A DNA stretch of 64,000 nucleotides from Paraburkholderia tagetis (GTDB lineage: Bacteria; Pseudomonadota; Gammaproteobacteria; Burkholderiales; Burkholderiaceae). Each line of letters opens with the position of its first letter. Position 1 is the first letter of the stretch. The stretch lies in NCBI RefSeq assembly GCF_022213065.1, contig NZ_JAKLJA010000024.1:5336-69335 (forward strand), written 5' to 3'. Made by a program: the position numbers and the translations under genes. The notes under the pieces were generated by a model. That model did not search any database, was not told the origin of the DNA, and saw only the letters and a list, made by a program, of their open reading frames with translations. Positions 25,298 to 33,926 of this stretch are shown here, one piece after another.

Positions 25298-26299
25298 ATG
25301 TGGATCAAACGCAGCAGCGGGATCATCCTCAACGGCGACGACATCGCCCCGAGCGAGATCACGCCGCAAAAGGTGTACGAACAACGCCGCCGCTTGCTTC
25401 AGGCGGCGGGGGCAGTCGCGCTCGGCGGTGTGGCGGGCGTGTTCGGCGCGCGCGATGCGTTCGCGGAATACTCGTCGCCGGATGCGAAGGCGCTCAAGCT
25501 TGGCGCGAAGACCAACACGAAGTTCGTCGCGCTCGACAAGGTCACGCCCTACAAGGACATCACGACCTATAACAACTTCTACGAGTTCGGCACCGACAAG
25601 GGCGATCCCGCCGCGAATGCGCATACGCTGCGGCCGCGCCCCTGGAAGGTGAGCGTGGAGGGCGAGGTGAAGAACGCGAAGGTCTATGACATCGACGAGA
25701 TTCTCAAGCTCGCGCCGCTCGAGGAGCGCGTGTACCGGCTGCGCTGCGTGGAAGGCTGGTCGGTGGTGATTCCGTGGATCGGCGTGCCGCTCGCCGAGTT
25801 GATCCGCCGCGCGCAGCCTACCGGCAATGCGCGCTACGTGCAGTTCATCACGCTCGCCGACCAGTCGCAGATGCCTGGCCTCGGCGACCCGATCCTCGAT
25901 TGGCCGTACTCCGAAGGATTACGCATGGACGAGGCGATGAACCCGCTCACGCTGCTCACTGTCGGGCTCTATGGCCAGGTGCTGCCGAACCAGAACGGCG
26001 CGCCGGTGCGCGTGGTGGTGCCGTGGAAGTACGGCTTCAAGAGCGCGAAGTCGCTCGTGAAGATCCGCTTCGTGGAAAAGCAGCCGCCCACGAGCTGGAA
26101 CACCTACGCGCCCCATGAGTACGGCTTCTATTCGAACGTCAATCCGAGCGTCGATCACCCGCGCTGGAGCCAGGCGACGGAGCGGCGCATCGGCGAGGAC
26201 GGCTTTTTCACGCCCAAGCGCAAGACGCTCATGTTCAACGGCTACGGGGACCTCGTGGCGTCGATGTATCAGGGCATGGATCTGCGCAAGAACTTTTGA
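25298..26299 (+). CDS. msrP: Protein-methionine-sulfoxide reductase catalytic subunit MsrP
   Basis: MsrP (YedY) is a periplasmic molybdopterin enzyme that repairs oxidised methionines in envelope proteins. The 333-residue protein has a Tat signal with the twin arginine at QRRRLLQAAGAVALGG (about 29-45) and a cleavage region near AFA. Cys150 in YRLRCVEGWSVVIPW is the molybdenum ligand. The C-terminal half keeps PWKYGFKSAKSLVKI. Its stop is 14 bases before msrQ. The REP-like repeats lie immediately upstream and leave little room for a promoter except between or above them. Confidence 0.95.
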   Translation: MWIKRSSGIILNGDDIAPSEITPQKVYEQRRRLLQAAGAVALGGVAGVFGARDAFAEYSSPDAKALKLGAKTNTKFVALDKVTPYKDITTYNNFYEFGTDKGDPAANAHTLRPRPWKVSVEGEVKNAKVYDIDEILKLAPLEERVYRLRCVEGWSVVIPWIGVPLAELIRRAQPTGNARYVQFITLADQSQMPGLGDPILDWPYSEGLRMDEAMNPLTLLTVGLYGQVLPNQNGAPVRVVVPWKYGFKSAKSLVKIRFVEKQPPTSWNTYAPHEYGFYSNVNPSVDHPRWSQATERRIGEDGFFTPKRKTLMFNGYGDLVASMYQGMDLRKNF

Positions 26300-26313
26300 G
26301 TCGCGAGTCAGCA

Positions 26314-27033
26314 ATGGAGCAACCGATGGAATCGACGACCGTTTCTCCGAGCCCGGTGACGCGTACGAGCGCGGCGACCACCATTCGCACGGCTCAGGCA
26401 CGGCCCGCAGTCAGCGGTCCGCGCTGGCTGCCGTGGGCGAAGGCTGCGGTGTTCGTCGCGGCGTGGTATCCGCTGGCGCGCATCGTGTTCTTCGGCGTGA
26501 CGGACGGGCTCGGCGCGAACCCGATCGAGTTCATCACGCGCTCGACCGGCCTCTGGACGCTCGTGTTCCTCTGCATCACGCTGGCCGTCACGCCGCTGCG
26601 CCGCCTCACGGGCTTTAGCGCGCTGATCCGCTTTCGGCGCATGCTCGGGCTCTACGCGTTCTTCTACGCCGCGCTGCACTTCAGCACCTACATCTGGTTC
26701 GACAAATGGTTCGACGTGGCTGCGATGCTCAAGGACGTCGGCAAGCGGCCCTTCATCACGGTGGGTTTTGCGGCATTTGTGTTGCTGATTCCGCTCGCCG
26801 TCACCTCGACGCGTGCGATGACGCGCAAGCTCGGGCGCCGCTGGCAGACGCTGCACCGGCTGATCTATGCGATCGGCGTGCTCGCGATCCTGCATTTCTG
26901 GTGGATGAAGGCGGGCAAGCACGATCTCGTGCTGCCGAAGCTCTATGGCGCGATCATGATCGTGCTGCTTGGCTGGCGGATCGGCGCGTGGCTGCTCGCG
27001 CGGCGCAAGGCAAATCTGGCGATGCGTTCGTAA
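26314..27033 (+). CDS. msrQ: Haem-binding membrane subunit MsrQ
   Basis: MsrQ (YedZ) passes quinone-pool electrons through b haems to MsrP. The protein is 239 residues from ATG 26314, or 235 from ATG 26326, which has the better-spaced GGAG. It has about six membrane helices of the ferric-reductase-like domain, with histidines at FYAALHFSTY, WQTLHRLIY and LAILHFWWM that likely bind haem. The first 35 residues are Thr/Ala/Ser-rich and not conserved. Confidence 0.93.
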   Translation: MEQPMESTTVSPSPVTRTSAATTIRTAQARPAVSGPRWLPWAKAAVFVAAWYPLARIVFFGVTDGLGANPIEFITRSTGLWTLVFLCITLAVTPLRRLTGFSALIRFRRMLGLYAFFYAALHFSTYIWFDKWFDVAAMLKDVGKRPFITVGFAAFVLLIPLAVTSTRAMTRKLGRRWQTLHRLIYAIGVLAILHFWWMKAGKHDLVLPKLYGAIMIVLLGWRIGAWLLARRKANLAMRS

Positions 27034-27087
27034 CTGTCCGCGCGTGGCGCAGCCCGGCCGGCAAAGCGGGTAAAACACGCAGGCAAC

Positions 27088-27119
27088 AAAAAAAGCGACG
27101 CACAGGGCGTCGCTTTTTT
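27088..27119. terminator. Bidirectional terminator between msrQ and lysA
   Basis: AAAAAAAGCGACGC (27088-27101), 5-nt loop, GCGTCGCTTTTTT (27107-27119). It serves the converging msrQ (+) and lysA-side (-) transcripts. Confidence 0.85.
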
Positions 27120-27165
27120 GTGTTCTCTTCCGCAGTCAGCGCGAGCGCATTGCACCCGTCGACGC

Positions 27166-28449
27166 TCAATCCGGCAGCAGATGCTCGCCGGCGAACAATT
27201 GTTGAACCGTCTCGCGCTCGCGCGCGACGTGTGCACGCGTGCCGTCGACCAGCACTTCGGCCGCGCGCGGACGCGTGTTGTAGTTCGAGCTCATCACGAA
27301 GCCATATGCACCCGCCGAGCGGATCGCGAGCACGTCGCCAGCCTCAATCGCGAGCGTGCGCTCACGGCCGAGCCAGTCGCCGCTTTCGCACACGGGGCCG
27401 ACGATGTCGTAGGTGTGCGCCGCGTCCGCACGCTCGGTGACCGGCTCGATGGCGTGATACGCCTCGTACATGGCCGGACGCGCGAGATCGTTCATCGCGG
27501 CGTCGACGATTGCGAAGTTCTTCTCCGCGCCGGGTTTCAGGAACTCGACGGTCGTGAGCAGGATGCCCGCGTTGCCGACGAGCGAGCGGCCCGGCTCGAA
27601 GTACACCTCGCGGGTCTTGCCAATTTTCGCGCCATGCGCCTCGATGCGATCGAGCACGGTGCGCACGAAATCGCCGATGTCGGGCGGCGTTTCGTCGTCG
27701 TAGCGGATGCCGAGGCCGCCGCCCACGTCGATGTGATGGATATGCACGCCGTCCGACTCGATCTGGTCGACGAGCTCGAGCACCTTGTCGATGGCGTCGA
27801 GATACGGCGCGACTTCGGTGATCTGCGAGCCAATGTGGCAGTCGATGCCGACCACGTCCAGATGCGGCATGGCCGCCGCCGCGCGGTAGGTCGCGCGTGC
27901 CTCGTCGAAGGCGACGCCGAACTTGTTCGACTTCAGGCCCGTGGAGATGTACGGATGCGTCTTTGCGTCGACGTCCGGGTTCACGCGCAGCGAGACCGGC
28001 GCCTTCTTGCCTAGCTCGCCGGCCACGGCATTCAGGCGGTCGAGTTCGGGGATCGATTCGACGTTGAAGCACTTCACGCCGGCTTCGAGCGCCATGCGCA
28101 TTTCATCGGGATGCTTGCCCACGCCCGAGAACACCGTGTTTTCCGCCTTGCCGCCCGCTGCCAGCACGCGCGCAAGCTCGCCGCCCGAGACGATGTCGAA
28201 GCCCGCGCCTTCGCGCGCGAACACATTGAGCACGGCGAGATTGCTGTTCGCCTTGACCGCGACATGCACCGTCGCGCGTCGGCCCGCGCAGGCGTCGGCG
28301 TAGGCGTGCCATGCGGCGGTGAGCGCCGAGCGCGAGTAGACGTAGAGCGGGGTGCCGTACTGCGCGGCGAGATCCGCGGCGGATACGCCTTCGACGAAGA
28401 GCGTGCCGTTGTCACGGTGAAAGGCGCGATTAAAAGCGGGCTGGGTCAT
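27166..28449 (-). CDS. lysA: Diaminopimelate decarboxylase
   Basis: LysA is a PLP enzyme making L-lysine from meso-diaminopimelate. The 427-residue protein has the PLP lysine Lys66 in VHVAVKANSN, the glycine-rich phosphate site HIDVGGGLGIRYDDE, EPGRSLVGNAG and the C-terminal VCESGDWLGRER with the active-site cysteine. It is downstream of lptM by 57 bases on the same strand, the common lptM-lysA pair in proteobacteria. Confidence 0.96.
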   Translation of the reverse strand: MTQPAFNRAFHRDNGTLFVEGVSAADLAAQYGTPLYVYSRSALTAAWHAYADACAGRRATVHVAVKANSNLAVLNVFAREGAGFDIVSGGELARVLAAGGKAENTVFSGVGKHPDEMRMALEAGVKCFNVESIPELDRLNAVAGELGKKAPVSLRVNPDVDAKTHPYISTGLKSNKFGVAFDEARATYRAAAAMPHLDVVGIDCHIGSQITEVAPYLDAIDKVLELVDQIESDGVHIHHIDVGGGLGIRYDDETPPDIGDFVRTVLDRIEAHGAKIGKTREVYFEPGRSLVGNAGILLTTVEFLKPGAEKNFAIVDAAMNDLARPAMYEAYHAIEPVTERADAAHTYDIVGPVCESGDWLGRERTLAIEAGDVLAIRSAGAYGFVMSSNYNTRPRAAEVLVDGTRAHVARERETVQQLFAGEHLLPD

Positions 28450-28506
28450 GCGAGCGTCTGGTTGAAGTCGGGGCGGGTTGCTTCTGGATGACTGCCGGGT
28501 CCCTGC

Positions 28507-28896
28507 TTACTGGGCCGGGGCCGTGGCAGAAGCGGGTTGCGCGCCGTCGGCGGCCGCGGGTGCGGACTTGAGTTCGGTATCCGGGGACAGCGAAAGCGGC
28601 GTGCCCGACGTATCGGGAAGCTCTCCGTCCTGCACGCCCGATGCCGGCAATGCCGATTCGGGCGTCGGCTTTGCGTTGTCCTGGGGCTGCGTCTCGAAAT
28701 TAGGCTTCTGCGGGAGCGGCGGCACCGTGGGCATGTAGAGCGGACCCTTTTGCCCGCAGCCTGCCAACGAAAGGGCGGCTACGGCGCCGATCGCGAAAGC
28801 GGCTAGAATCTTGCCGGGCGTCGAAACGCGGATCGCCTGTACGCCGGGCGTCGATACGCGGGATGCCGGAGCGCGCATCCTGAAATTGACACGCAT
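28507..28896 (-). CDS. lptM: LptM-like small lipoprotein
   Basis: LptM (YifL family) is a small outer-membrane lipoprotein that in E. coli helps LptD mature. The lipobox and family motif are LAGCGQKGPLYMP (Cys47 from the first ATG). The 129-residue frame has an odd N-terminus with RVSTPG twice before the hydrophobic segment (GKILAAFAIGAVAALSL), so the true start may be the internal ATG seven codons in, or later. The C-terminal 70 residues are Pro/Ala-rich and unstructured. It is divergent from cyaY and upstream of lysA. Confidence 0.85.
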   Translation of the reverse strand: MRVNFRMRAPASRVSTPGVQAIRVSTPGKILAAFAIGAVAALSLAGCGQKGPLYMPTVPPLPQKPNFETQPQDNAKPTPESALPASGVQDGELPDTSGTPLSLSPDTELKSAPAAADGAQPASATAPAQ

Positions 28897-28931
28897 AATT
28901 GTCCCTGAATGATTAACCGGTGGAGTTTAGC

Positions 28932-29249
28932 ATGCCAGATAGTGACTACCTGAGCCGCGCGGAGGCCGTGCTGACGGCGGTGGAGCGCGCCGTGGACGAT
29001 GCCGTTGCCGATATCGAACTCGAGCGCAGCGGCAATGTTTTGACACTCGAATTCGAGAATCGCACGAAGATCATCGTGAATCTGCAACCGCCGATGAAAG
29101 AGATCTGGATCGCGGCGAAAGCGGGCGGGTTTCACTATCGCTACATCGATGGCGAGTGGCGCGACACGCGCACGGGCACCGAATTCTTTTCGGCGCTCAC
29201 CGCGTATGCGACCGAGCAGGCCGGCGAGCCGGTCACGTTCAAGCCGTGA
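28932..29249 (+). CDS. cyaY: Frataxin homologue CyaY
   Basis: CyaY binds iron and modulates iron-sulfur cluster assembly at IscS. The protein is 105 residues from ATG 28932 (MPDSDYLSRAEAVLTAVERA); a GTG at 28920 would add four residues. It has the acidic first helix (EAVLTAVERAVDDAVAD) and the sheet residues LQPPMKEIWIAAKAGGFHY. GGAG precedes the ATG. It is divergent from lptM and converges with mrcA. Confidence 0.95.
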   Translation: MPDSDYLSRAEAVLTAVERAVDDAVADIELERSGNVLTLEFENRTKIIVNLQPPMKEIWIAAKAGGFHYRYIDGEWRDTRTGTEFFSALTAYATEQAGEPVTFKP

Positions 29250-29299
29250 TGAACGCGACGCGATAGTACGGCGCTGTGATTGATACAGCGCTCGACGTG

Positions 29300-29327
29300 A
29301 AAACGGGCACCGTCGGTGCCCGTTTTT
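29300..29327. terminator. Bidirectional terminator between cyaY and mrcA
   Basis: AAAACGGGCACC (29300-29311), GTC loop, GGTGCCCGTTTTT (29315-29327). It lies between converging genes. Confidence 0.8.
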
Positions 29328-29366
29328 CATGGTGGCGCCTGAGCGCGGGCGCACTCAAGGGCGCAC

Positions 29367-31799
29367 TCAATGCCCGCGGAACAGGTTCATGATGTCTTCC
29401 TTCTCCTTCGCGTTGACCTGCTCGGGCGCTGGAGCCGGCTGGCCGCTTGCGCCCGAGGCGCCGCTCGCCTGGGCCTCCAGTGCGGCCTGGCTGATGCCGA
29501 CTGTCGAAACGAAGCCGCGGCCCGGCGTGGCGTCGGCGTAATAGAGTTCGTCGCCGAGCGTGACGACGCCATCGGGCATCGGCATCTTGTATTCGGGCAC
29601 GCCGCTGAGCGCCTTCTGCATGTATTCGATCCACACGGGCAGCGCGAGGCCGCCGCCGGTCTCCTTGTCGCCGAGGCTGCGCGGATTGTCGTAGCCGATC
29701 CACGCAATGGCCGCGAGCGTGTGCTGATAGCCCGCGAACCAGGCGTCGCGCGAGTCGTTGGTCGTGCCGGTTTTGCCGCCGAGATCGGTGCGCTTCAGGA
29801 CGTTCGATTTCGCGCCCGTGCCGCGCTGCGCGACGCTCTGCAGCAGGCTGTTCATGATGTACGCATTGCGCGGGTCGATCGCGCGCGGCGCGTTCTGGCC
29901 TGCCACGAGCGGCTGCGCCTGCGCGACCACCATGCCGCGCTGATCGGTGACTTCGGCGATCAGATACGGATTCACGCGATAGCCGCCGTTGGCGAACACG
30001 GCATAGCCGCCGGCCATTTGCAGCGGCGTGACGAGACCCGCGCCGAGCGCCATCGGCAGGTAGGCCGGATGACGGTCGGCGTCGAAGCCGAAGTGCGTGA
30101 TGTATTGCTGCGCGTACTTCGTGCCGATGTGGTTGAGGATGCGGATCGACACGAGGTTCTTCGACTTCATGAGCGCGGTGCGCATGGTCATCGGCCCGTC
30201 GAAGCCGCCGCCGTAGTTCTTCGGCTCCCAGGCCTGGCCACCGGTTTCCGCGGCGCTGAAGAAGAGCGGCGCGTCGTTGATGATGGTGGCCGGCCCGAGC
30301 CCCTTGTCGAGCGAGGCCGAATAGATGAACGGCTTGAAGCTCGAGCCCGGCTGGCGCCATGCCTGCGTGACGTGGTTGAACTTGTTCTTGTTGAAGTCGA
30401 AGCCGCCCACGAGTGCGCGGATCGCGCCGTCCTGCGGAACGATGGAGACGAACGCTCCTTCGATCTGCGGCAATTGCGTGATCGACCATTCGCCGGCGTT
30501 GTTGCGCGCAAGACGGATGATCGCGCCCGGGCGGATGCGCTGGCTCGGCTGCGCGCGCGCGCTCAGGTTGTATTGCGCGAAGCGCAGGCCGTCGCCGGTA
30601 ATGGTGGCCGTGTTGCCGTCCATGAAGGTCGCCTGCACCTGCCTGGGGCTCGCCGACGTGACCACGGCCGCTACGAGTTCGCCATTGTCGGGGTGCTCGA
30701 GCAGGGCGTCGTCGATGGCCTGCTCGCGGTCTTCGGCGTCGGCGGGCAAGTCGATGAACGCCTCGGGCCCGCGGTAGCCGCGCCGCCGCTCGTAGTCCAG
30801 CAAGCCCTTGCGCAGCACGCGATAGGCGGCGTCCTGGTCGGCCGAATCGATGGTCGTGACCACGCTCAGGCCGCGCGTGTATGCCTCTTCGTGATACTGG
30901 GCGTACATCATCTGGCGCACCATTTCCGCCACGTACTCGGCGTGCACGCTGAATTCCTTGCCCGCGCCCTTGACGACGAGCGGCTGCTGCGCGGCGTCGT
31001 CGTATTGCTGCTGGGTGATGTAGTGCAGCTCCAGCATGCGCTCGAGGATGTACTCCTGGCGCACCTTGGCGCGCTTCGGATTCACGACGGGGTTATACGC
31101 CGAGGGCGCCTTGGGCAGACCCGCGAGCATCGCGCATTCGGCGAGCGTGAGATCTTTCAGATCCTTTCCGAAGTACACGCGCGCGGCGCTCGCAAAGCCG
31201 TAGGCGCGCTGCCCCAGATAGATCTGATTCATGTACACCTCGAGAATCTGATCCTTGGAGAGCTTCGACTCGATCTTGTAGGCGAGCAGCATCTCGTAGA
31301 TCTTGCGCGTGTAGGTCTTCTCGCTGGAAAGGAAGAAGTTGCGCGCCACCTGCATCGTGATCGTGCTCGCGCCCTGCGAGGCGTGACCGTTGGTGAGCGC
31401 GACGAAGCCCGCGCGCGCGATGCCGGTGAGATCGACGCCACCGTGCTCGTAGAAGCGCGCGTCCTCGATCGCGAGGATCGCCTTCTTGAGGTTATCGGGC
31501 ACGTCCTGGATATGGACGATATCGCGCCGCTCTTCACCGAATTCGCCGATCAGCACGTGGTCGCGCGTGTAGATGCGCAGCGGCACCTTCGGGCGATAGT
31601 CGGTGAGCGCGTCGAGCGATGGCAGGTTCGGCGTGGCGACGATGAGCGCATAGCCGAGCACGAGCGCCGCGCAGGCTGCGGCGCCCGCGAACAGCACGAA
31701 AACGCCGATCAGCAGCTTGAGCCACCAGGGCCGCTTGCGTTTGTGCGGCGCGGGCGGCATGGACGGCGGAACGGACGAGGGAGGCTGAGCTTCTTGCAT
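29367..31799 (-). CDS. mrcA: Bifunctional penicillin-binding protein 1A
   Basis: This class A PBP polymerises and cross-links peptidoglycan. The 810-residue protein has a cytoplasmic Pro-rich tail, one membrane helix (about 27-54), a GT51 glycosyltransferase domain with catalytic Glu111 (EDARFYEHGG) and GASTITMQVARNFF, an OB-like insert, and a transpeptidase domain with S485SFK488, S545KN547 and K675TG677. All catalytic residues are present. The last 40 residues are Ala/Gln-rich. It is divergent from the pilM operon, the usual mrcA-pilM arrangement. Confidence 0.95.
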   Translation of the reverse strand: MQEAQPPSSVPPSMPPAPHKRKRPWWLKLLIGVFVLFAGAAACAALVLGYALIVATPNLPSLDALTDYRPKVPLRIYTRDHVLIGEFGEERRDIVHIQDVPDNLKKAILAIEDARFYEHGGVDLTGIARAGFVALTNGHASQGASTITMQVARNFFLSSEKTYTRKIYEMLLAYKIESKLSKDQILEVYMNQIYLGQRAYGFASAARVYFGKDLKDLTLAECAMLAGLPKAPSAYNPVVNPKRAKVRQEYILERMLELHYITQQQYDDAAQQPLVVKGAGKEFSVHAEYVAEMVRQMMYAQYHEEAYTRGLSVVTTIDSADQDAAYRVLRKGLLDYERRRGYRGPEAFIDLPADAEDREQAIDDALLEHPDNGELVAAVVTSASPRQVQATFMDGNTATITGDGLRFAQYNLSARAQPSQRIRPGAIIRLARNNAGEWSITQLPQIEGAFVSIVPQDGAIRALVGGFDFNKNKFNHVTQAWRQPGSSFKPFIYSASLDKGLGPATIINDAPLFFSAAETGGQAWEPKNYGGGFDGPMTMRTALMKSKNLVSIRILNHIGTKYAQQYITHFGFDADRHPAYLPMALGAGLVTPLQMAGGYAVFANGGYRVNPYLIAEVTDQRGMVVAQAQPLVAGQNAPRAIDPRNAYIMNSLLQSVAQRGTGAKSNVLKRTDLGGKTGTTNDSRDAWFAGYQHTLAAIAWIGYDNPRSLGDKETGGGLALPVWIEYMQKALSGVPEYKMPMPDGVVTLGDELYYADATPGRGFVSTVGISQAALEAQASGASGASGQPAPAPEQVNAKEKEDIMNLFRGH

Positions 31800-32166
31800 A
31801 CGGACACCGAAAAAACAGTCCCGCGATTATAGCCGCCCACCCTGGAGCGCTTTCGGAACGCTTACGTCCGGTGCGCGGGCGAGGCCGGCAGTAGGCCGGC
31901 AGTAGGTCGGCAGTGGACGGTGCTGGCGGAACGGCCTTCAGACCTGGATGCAACTCTAGTCGTGTCTCGCCTGCGAGGAAAGGTCGCACGATGGTGGTGT
32001 CGTGGTGTCGCAGCGATGGCGCGATGGTGGCGTGATGGTCACGTGAAGGCCCGGCATGCGCGGATTGGCCGTCCGGCCGAGTGTGCGCGGCAAGCACCGC
32101 TTCGCACAATTTCCCCCTGAGCGCGTCGTGAATGGTTCGCGACGCGACGTACATGGGAGGAATGCG
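31800..32166. other. 367-bp divergent region between mrcA and pilM
   Basis: It must hold the promoters of both mrcA and the pil operon, but I see no strong consensus boxes. It contains three tandem 11-bp units (31883-31915) and a GATGGTG-rich stretch (31989-32040) of short imperfect repeats. The pilM ribosome-binding site GGAGG is at 32157-32161. Confidence 0.5.
31883..31915. repeat. Tandem 11-bp repeat, three units
   Basis: Units GGCCGGCAGTA (31883-31893), GGCCGGCAGTA (31894-31904) and GGTCGGCAGTG (31905-31915). They lie 84 bp upstream of mrcA and may vary in copy number. Confidence 0.7.
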
Positions 32167-33216
32167 ATGAGCTTGCTCAATCCGCTGTTGCTGGGTGCGC
32201 GCCGCTTTGCTGCGGGCGTCGACGTAGGCGCGCGCGGCGTCACGCTGGTCGTTTTGAGCCAGCGGCTGTTCGGCGGCGGGCCGTTGCGCATCGAGTGGCT
32301 GGGGCGCGTGCCGCTGGCGCGCGAAGCGCTCTCGGGCGCGGAGATCGTCAATCGCCAGGCGCTGGCAGGCGCACTGCAGGAGGTGTTCGGCGCGCTGCCG
32401 CATGCCTGCGCGCAGGCAGCGCTGCGTTGCGCGATGGCGCTGCCCGCGGGCGCGACGCTGCTTGCGTCCGTGCCGCTCGCGCGGCTGGCGCCTGCGGGCC
32501 AAGGCAGCCGGGCGGGCAAGGTGGGCCGGATAGATCAGGTGGGCCAGCCCGGCTGGGTGGACATCTCGGGCCTCTACACCGAGCTCGAGCCGCTCGTGCT
32601 GGCCGAGGCGGAGCGCGTGTCGGGCGTCGAGCGCGCCGAGTTGGCCGTGGACTGGCGCGTCGGCCCGCTTGAGCTTGAGTGCGGCATGGCGTCCGTGCAT
32701 GAGACGCAGGTGACGATCGCGGCTACGGCGCGCGCTCATCTGGAGGCGCGCCTCGAATGCGCCGCAATGGCGGGCGTCGCGCTGCGCGCCGTGGACGACG
32801 AGGCGCATGCCGCGCTGCGCGCGATGCGCCATGCCGCGGCGTTCGAGTTGCCGCCGCACGAGGCATGGGTGGCGCTGTGGGTCGGGGCGGACGGCGTGCA
32901 CGGCTGGTTCGTCGCCGAAGAGTCCGTCGTGCGGACCATGCGCTTTCCGGCGCTGGAGCACGCGGATCTGGTCGAAGCGCTGCGCGATCTGGCAGGTGGC
33001 GAGCAGACGGGCTGCACGTTCGTGTCCGGTGACCTCGCCCTGTTGCTCGGCGCGCGTTTTTCGCTCGCTGATATCGGCGATGTGCTGGGCAGCCCCGTGC
33101 TGCCTTTCGAATGCGCGCCGCTCGCCGACACCGACCGTCCGCTCGACGCCAATCTGCTGCACGACCCGTCGTGTGCCGTCGCGTTCGGCCTCGCCATGCG
33201 CGGGGTGAGCGAATGA
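32167..33216 (+). CDS. pilM: Type IV pilus assembly protein PilM-like
   Basis: PilM is an actin-like cytoplasmic protein that anchors PilN, PilO and PilP at the pilus base. The protein is 349 residues from ATG 32167, with GGAGG at 32157-32161. N-terminal AAGVDVGARGVTLVVLSQ is the ATPase-fold phosphate-1 segment and GVALRAVDDEAHAALRAM lies in the middle. The sequence is divergent from Pseudomonas PilM, closer to the DNA-uptake type. Its stop overlaps pilN (ATGA), the first of three such overlaps. Confidence 0.82.
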   Translation: MSLLNPLLLGARRFAAGVDVGARGVTLVVLSQRLFGGGPLRIEWLGRVPLAREALSGAEIVNRQALAGALQEVFGALPHACAQAALRCAMALPAGATLLASVPLARLAPAGQGSRAGKVGRIDQVGQPGWVDISGLYTELEPLVLAEAERVSGVERAELAVDWRVGPLELECGMASVHETQVTIAATARAHLEARLECAAMAGVALRAVDDEAHAALRAMRHAAAFELPPHEAWVALWVGADGVHGWFVAEESVVRTMRFPALEHADLVEALRDLAGGEQTGCTFVSGDLALLLGARFSLADIGDVLGSPVLPFECAPLADTDRPLDANLLHDPSCAVAFGLAMRGVSE

Positions 33217-33926
33217 GCGCGGCGGAGGGCATCGTGCACGCGGCGCCGGCAGGCGAGCGCAAGCAGAGCGCCGTGCCGGGTGCGTGGGACGGTGGATTCA
33301 ACTTGCTGCCGTGGCGGCCGGGCGCGATGCGGCGCCTGCGCAGGCGCCGCGCGTTCGAATGGCTGGCGGCGCTGATCGTGGGTGGCGCATGCGGCAGCGT
33401 CGTGGCCGGATGGCAACTGCTCGAACGCAACCGTGTCGAGGCGCGCCGCGAAGTGGTGGATCGACAGCTCGCGCGCCTCGGTGCGCCCCTGGCGCTTGCG
33501 CGCAAGCTCGCACGCGAAGCCGACGCGCGGCGTGCGGCGCGTTCCGAAGCGCAGCAGCGGGCGCAGCCGCTTGCACATGTGTTTGCACTCGTCGGCGCGT
33601 TGTCGCAGGCGCGCACGGCGGGCGTCGTCCTCGAGCAGCTTGCGCAGCGTGCAGAAGAAACCGAGCTGCACGCAAGCGCGATCGACGAGGCGGCTGCGGC
33701 GGCCTGGCTCGCACGCCTGCATGCGCTTCCGGGCATCGAGGCGGTTCACGTGCGCGAATTGAAGCGTGCGCCGGAGGCCGCGCTCATGCGCGAGCGCGCG
33801 CCGCGCGGTGGGCCGCGTGGGGCGCGTGGGGCGCCGATCCAGGTGGTGGTGCGGCTGGCGTGGAAGGGCGCGGCGGCAAATGCAGCAAGCACCATGCGTA
33901 GTGTGGGCGCGAAGGGGGCGAAATGA
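33213..33926 (+). CDS. pilN: Type IV pilus assembly protein PilN-like
   Basis: PilN is a bitopic inner-membrane protein whose short N-terminus binds PilM. The 237-residue product has the diagnostic NLLPWRPG (about 30-37), one membrane helix (WLAALIVGGACGSVVAGW), a coiled-coil region rich in Arg/Glu and a periplasmic ferredoxin-like domain. The start overlaps the pilM stop. The C-terminal 35 residues contain a Gly/Arg-rich stretch (RGGPRGARGAP). Confidence 0.82.
   Translation: MSAAEGIVHAAPAGERKQSAVPGAWDGGFNLLPWRPGAMRRLRRRRAFEWLAALIVGGACGSVVAGWQLLERNRVEARREVVDRQLARLGAPLALARKLAREADARRAARSEAQQRAQPLAHVFALVGALSQARTAGVVLEQLAQRAEETELHASAIDEAAAAAWLARLHALPGIEAVHVRELKRAPEAALMRERAPRGGPRGARGAPIQVVVRLAWKGAAANAASTMRSVGAKGAK

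Noticed and set aside
29370..31832. An 820-codon plus-strand frame opposite mrcA
   Set aside because: It mirrors mrcA codon for codon, has no recognisable motif and lacks a start context; it is a GC-driven shadow.
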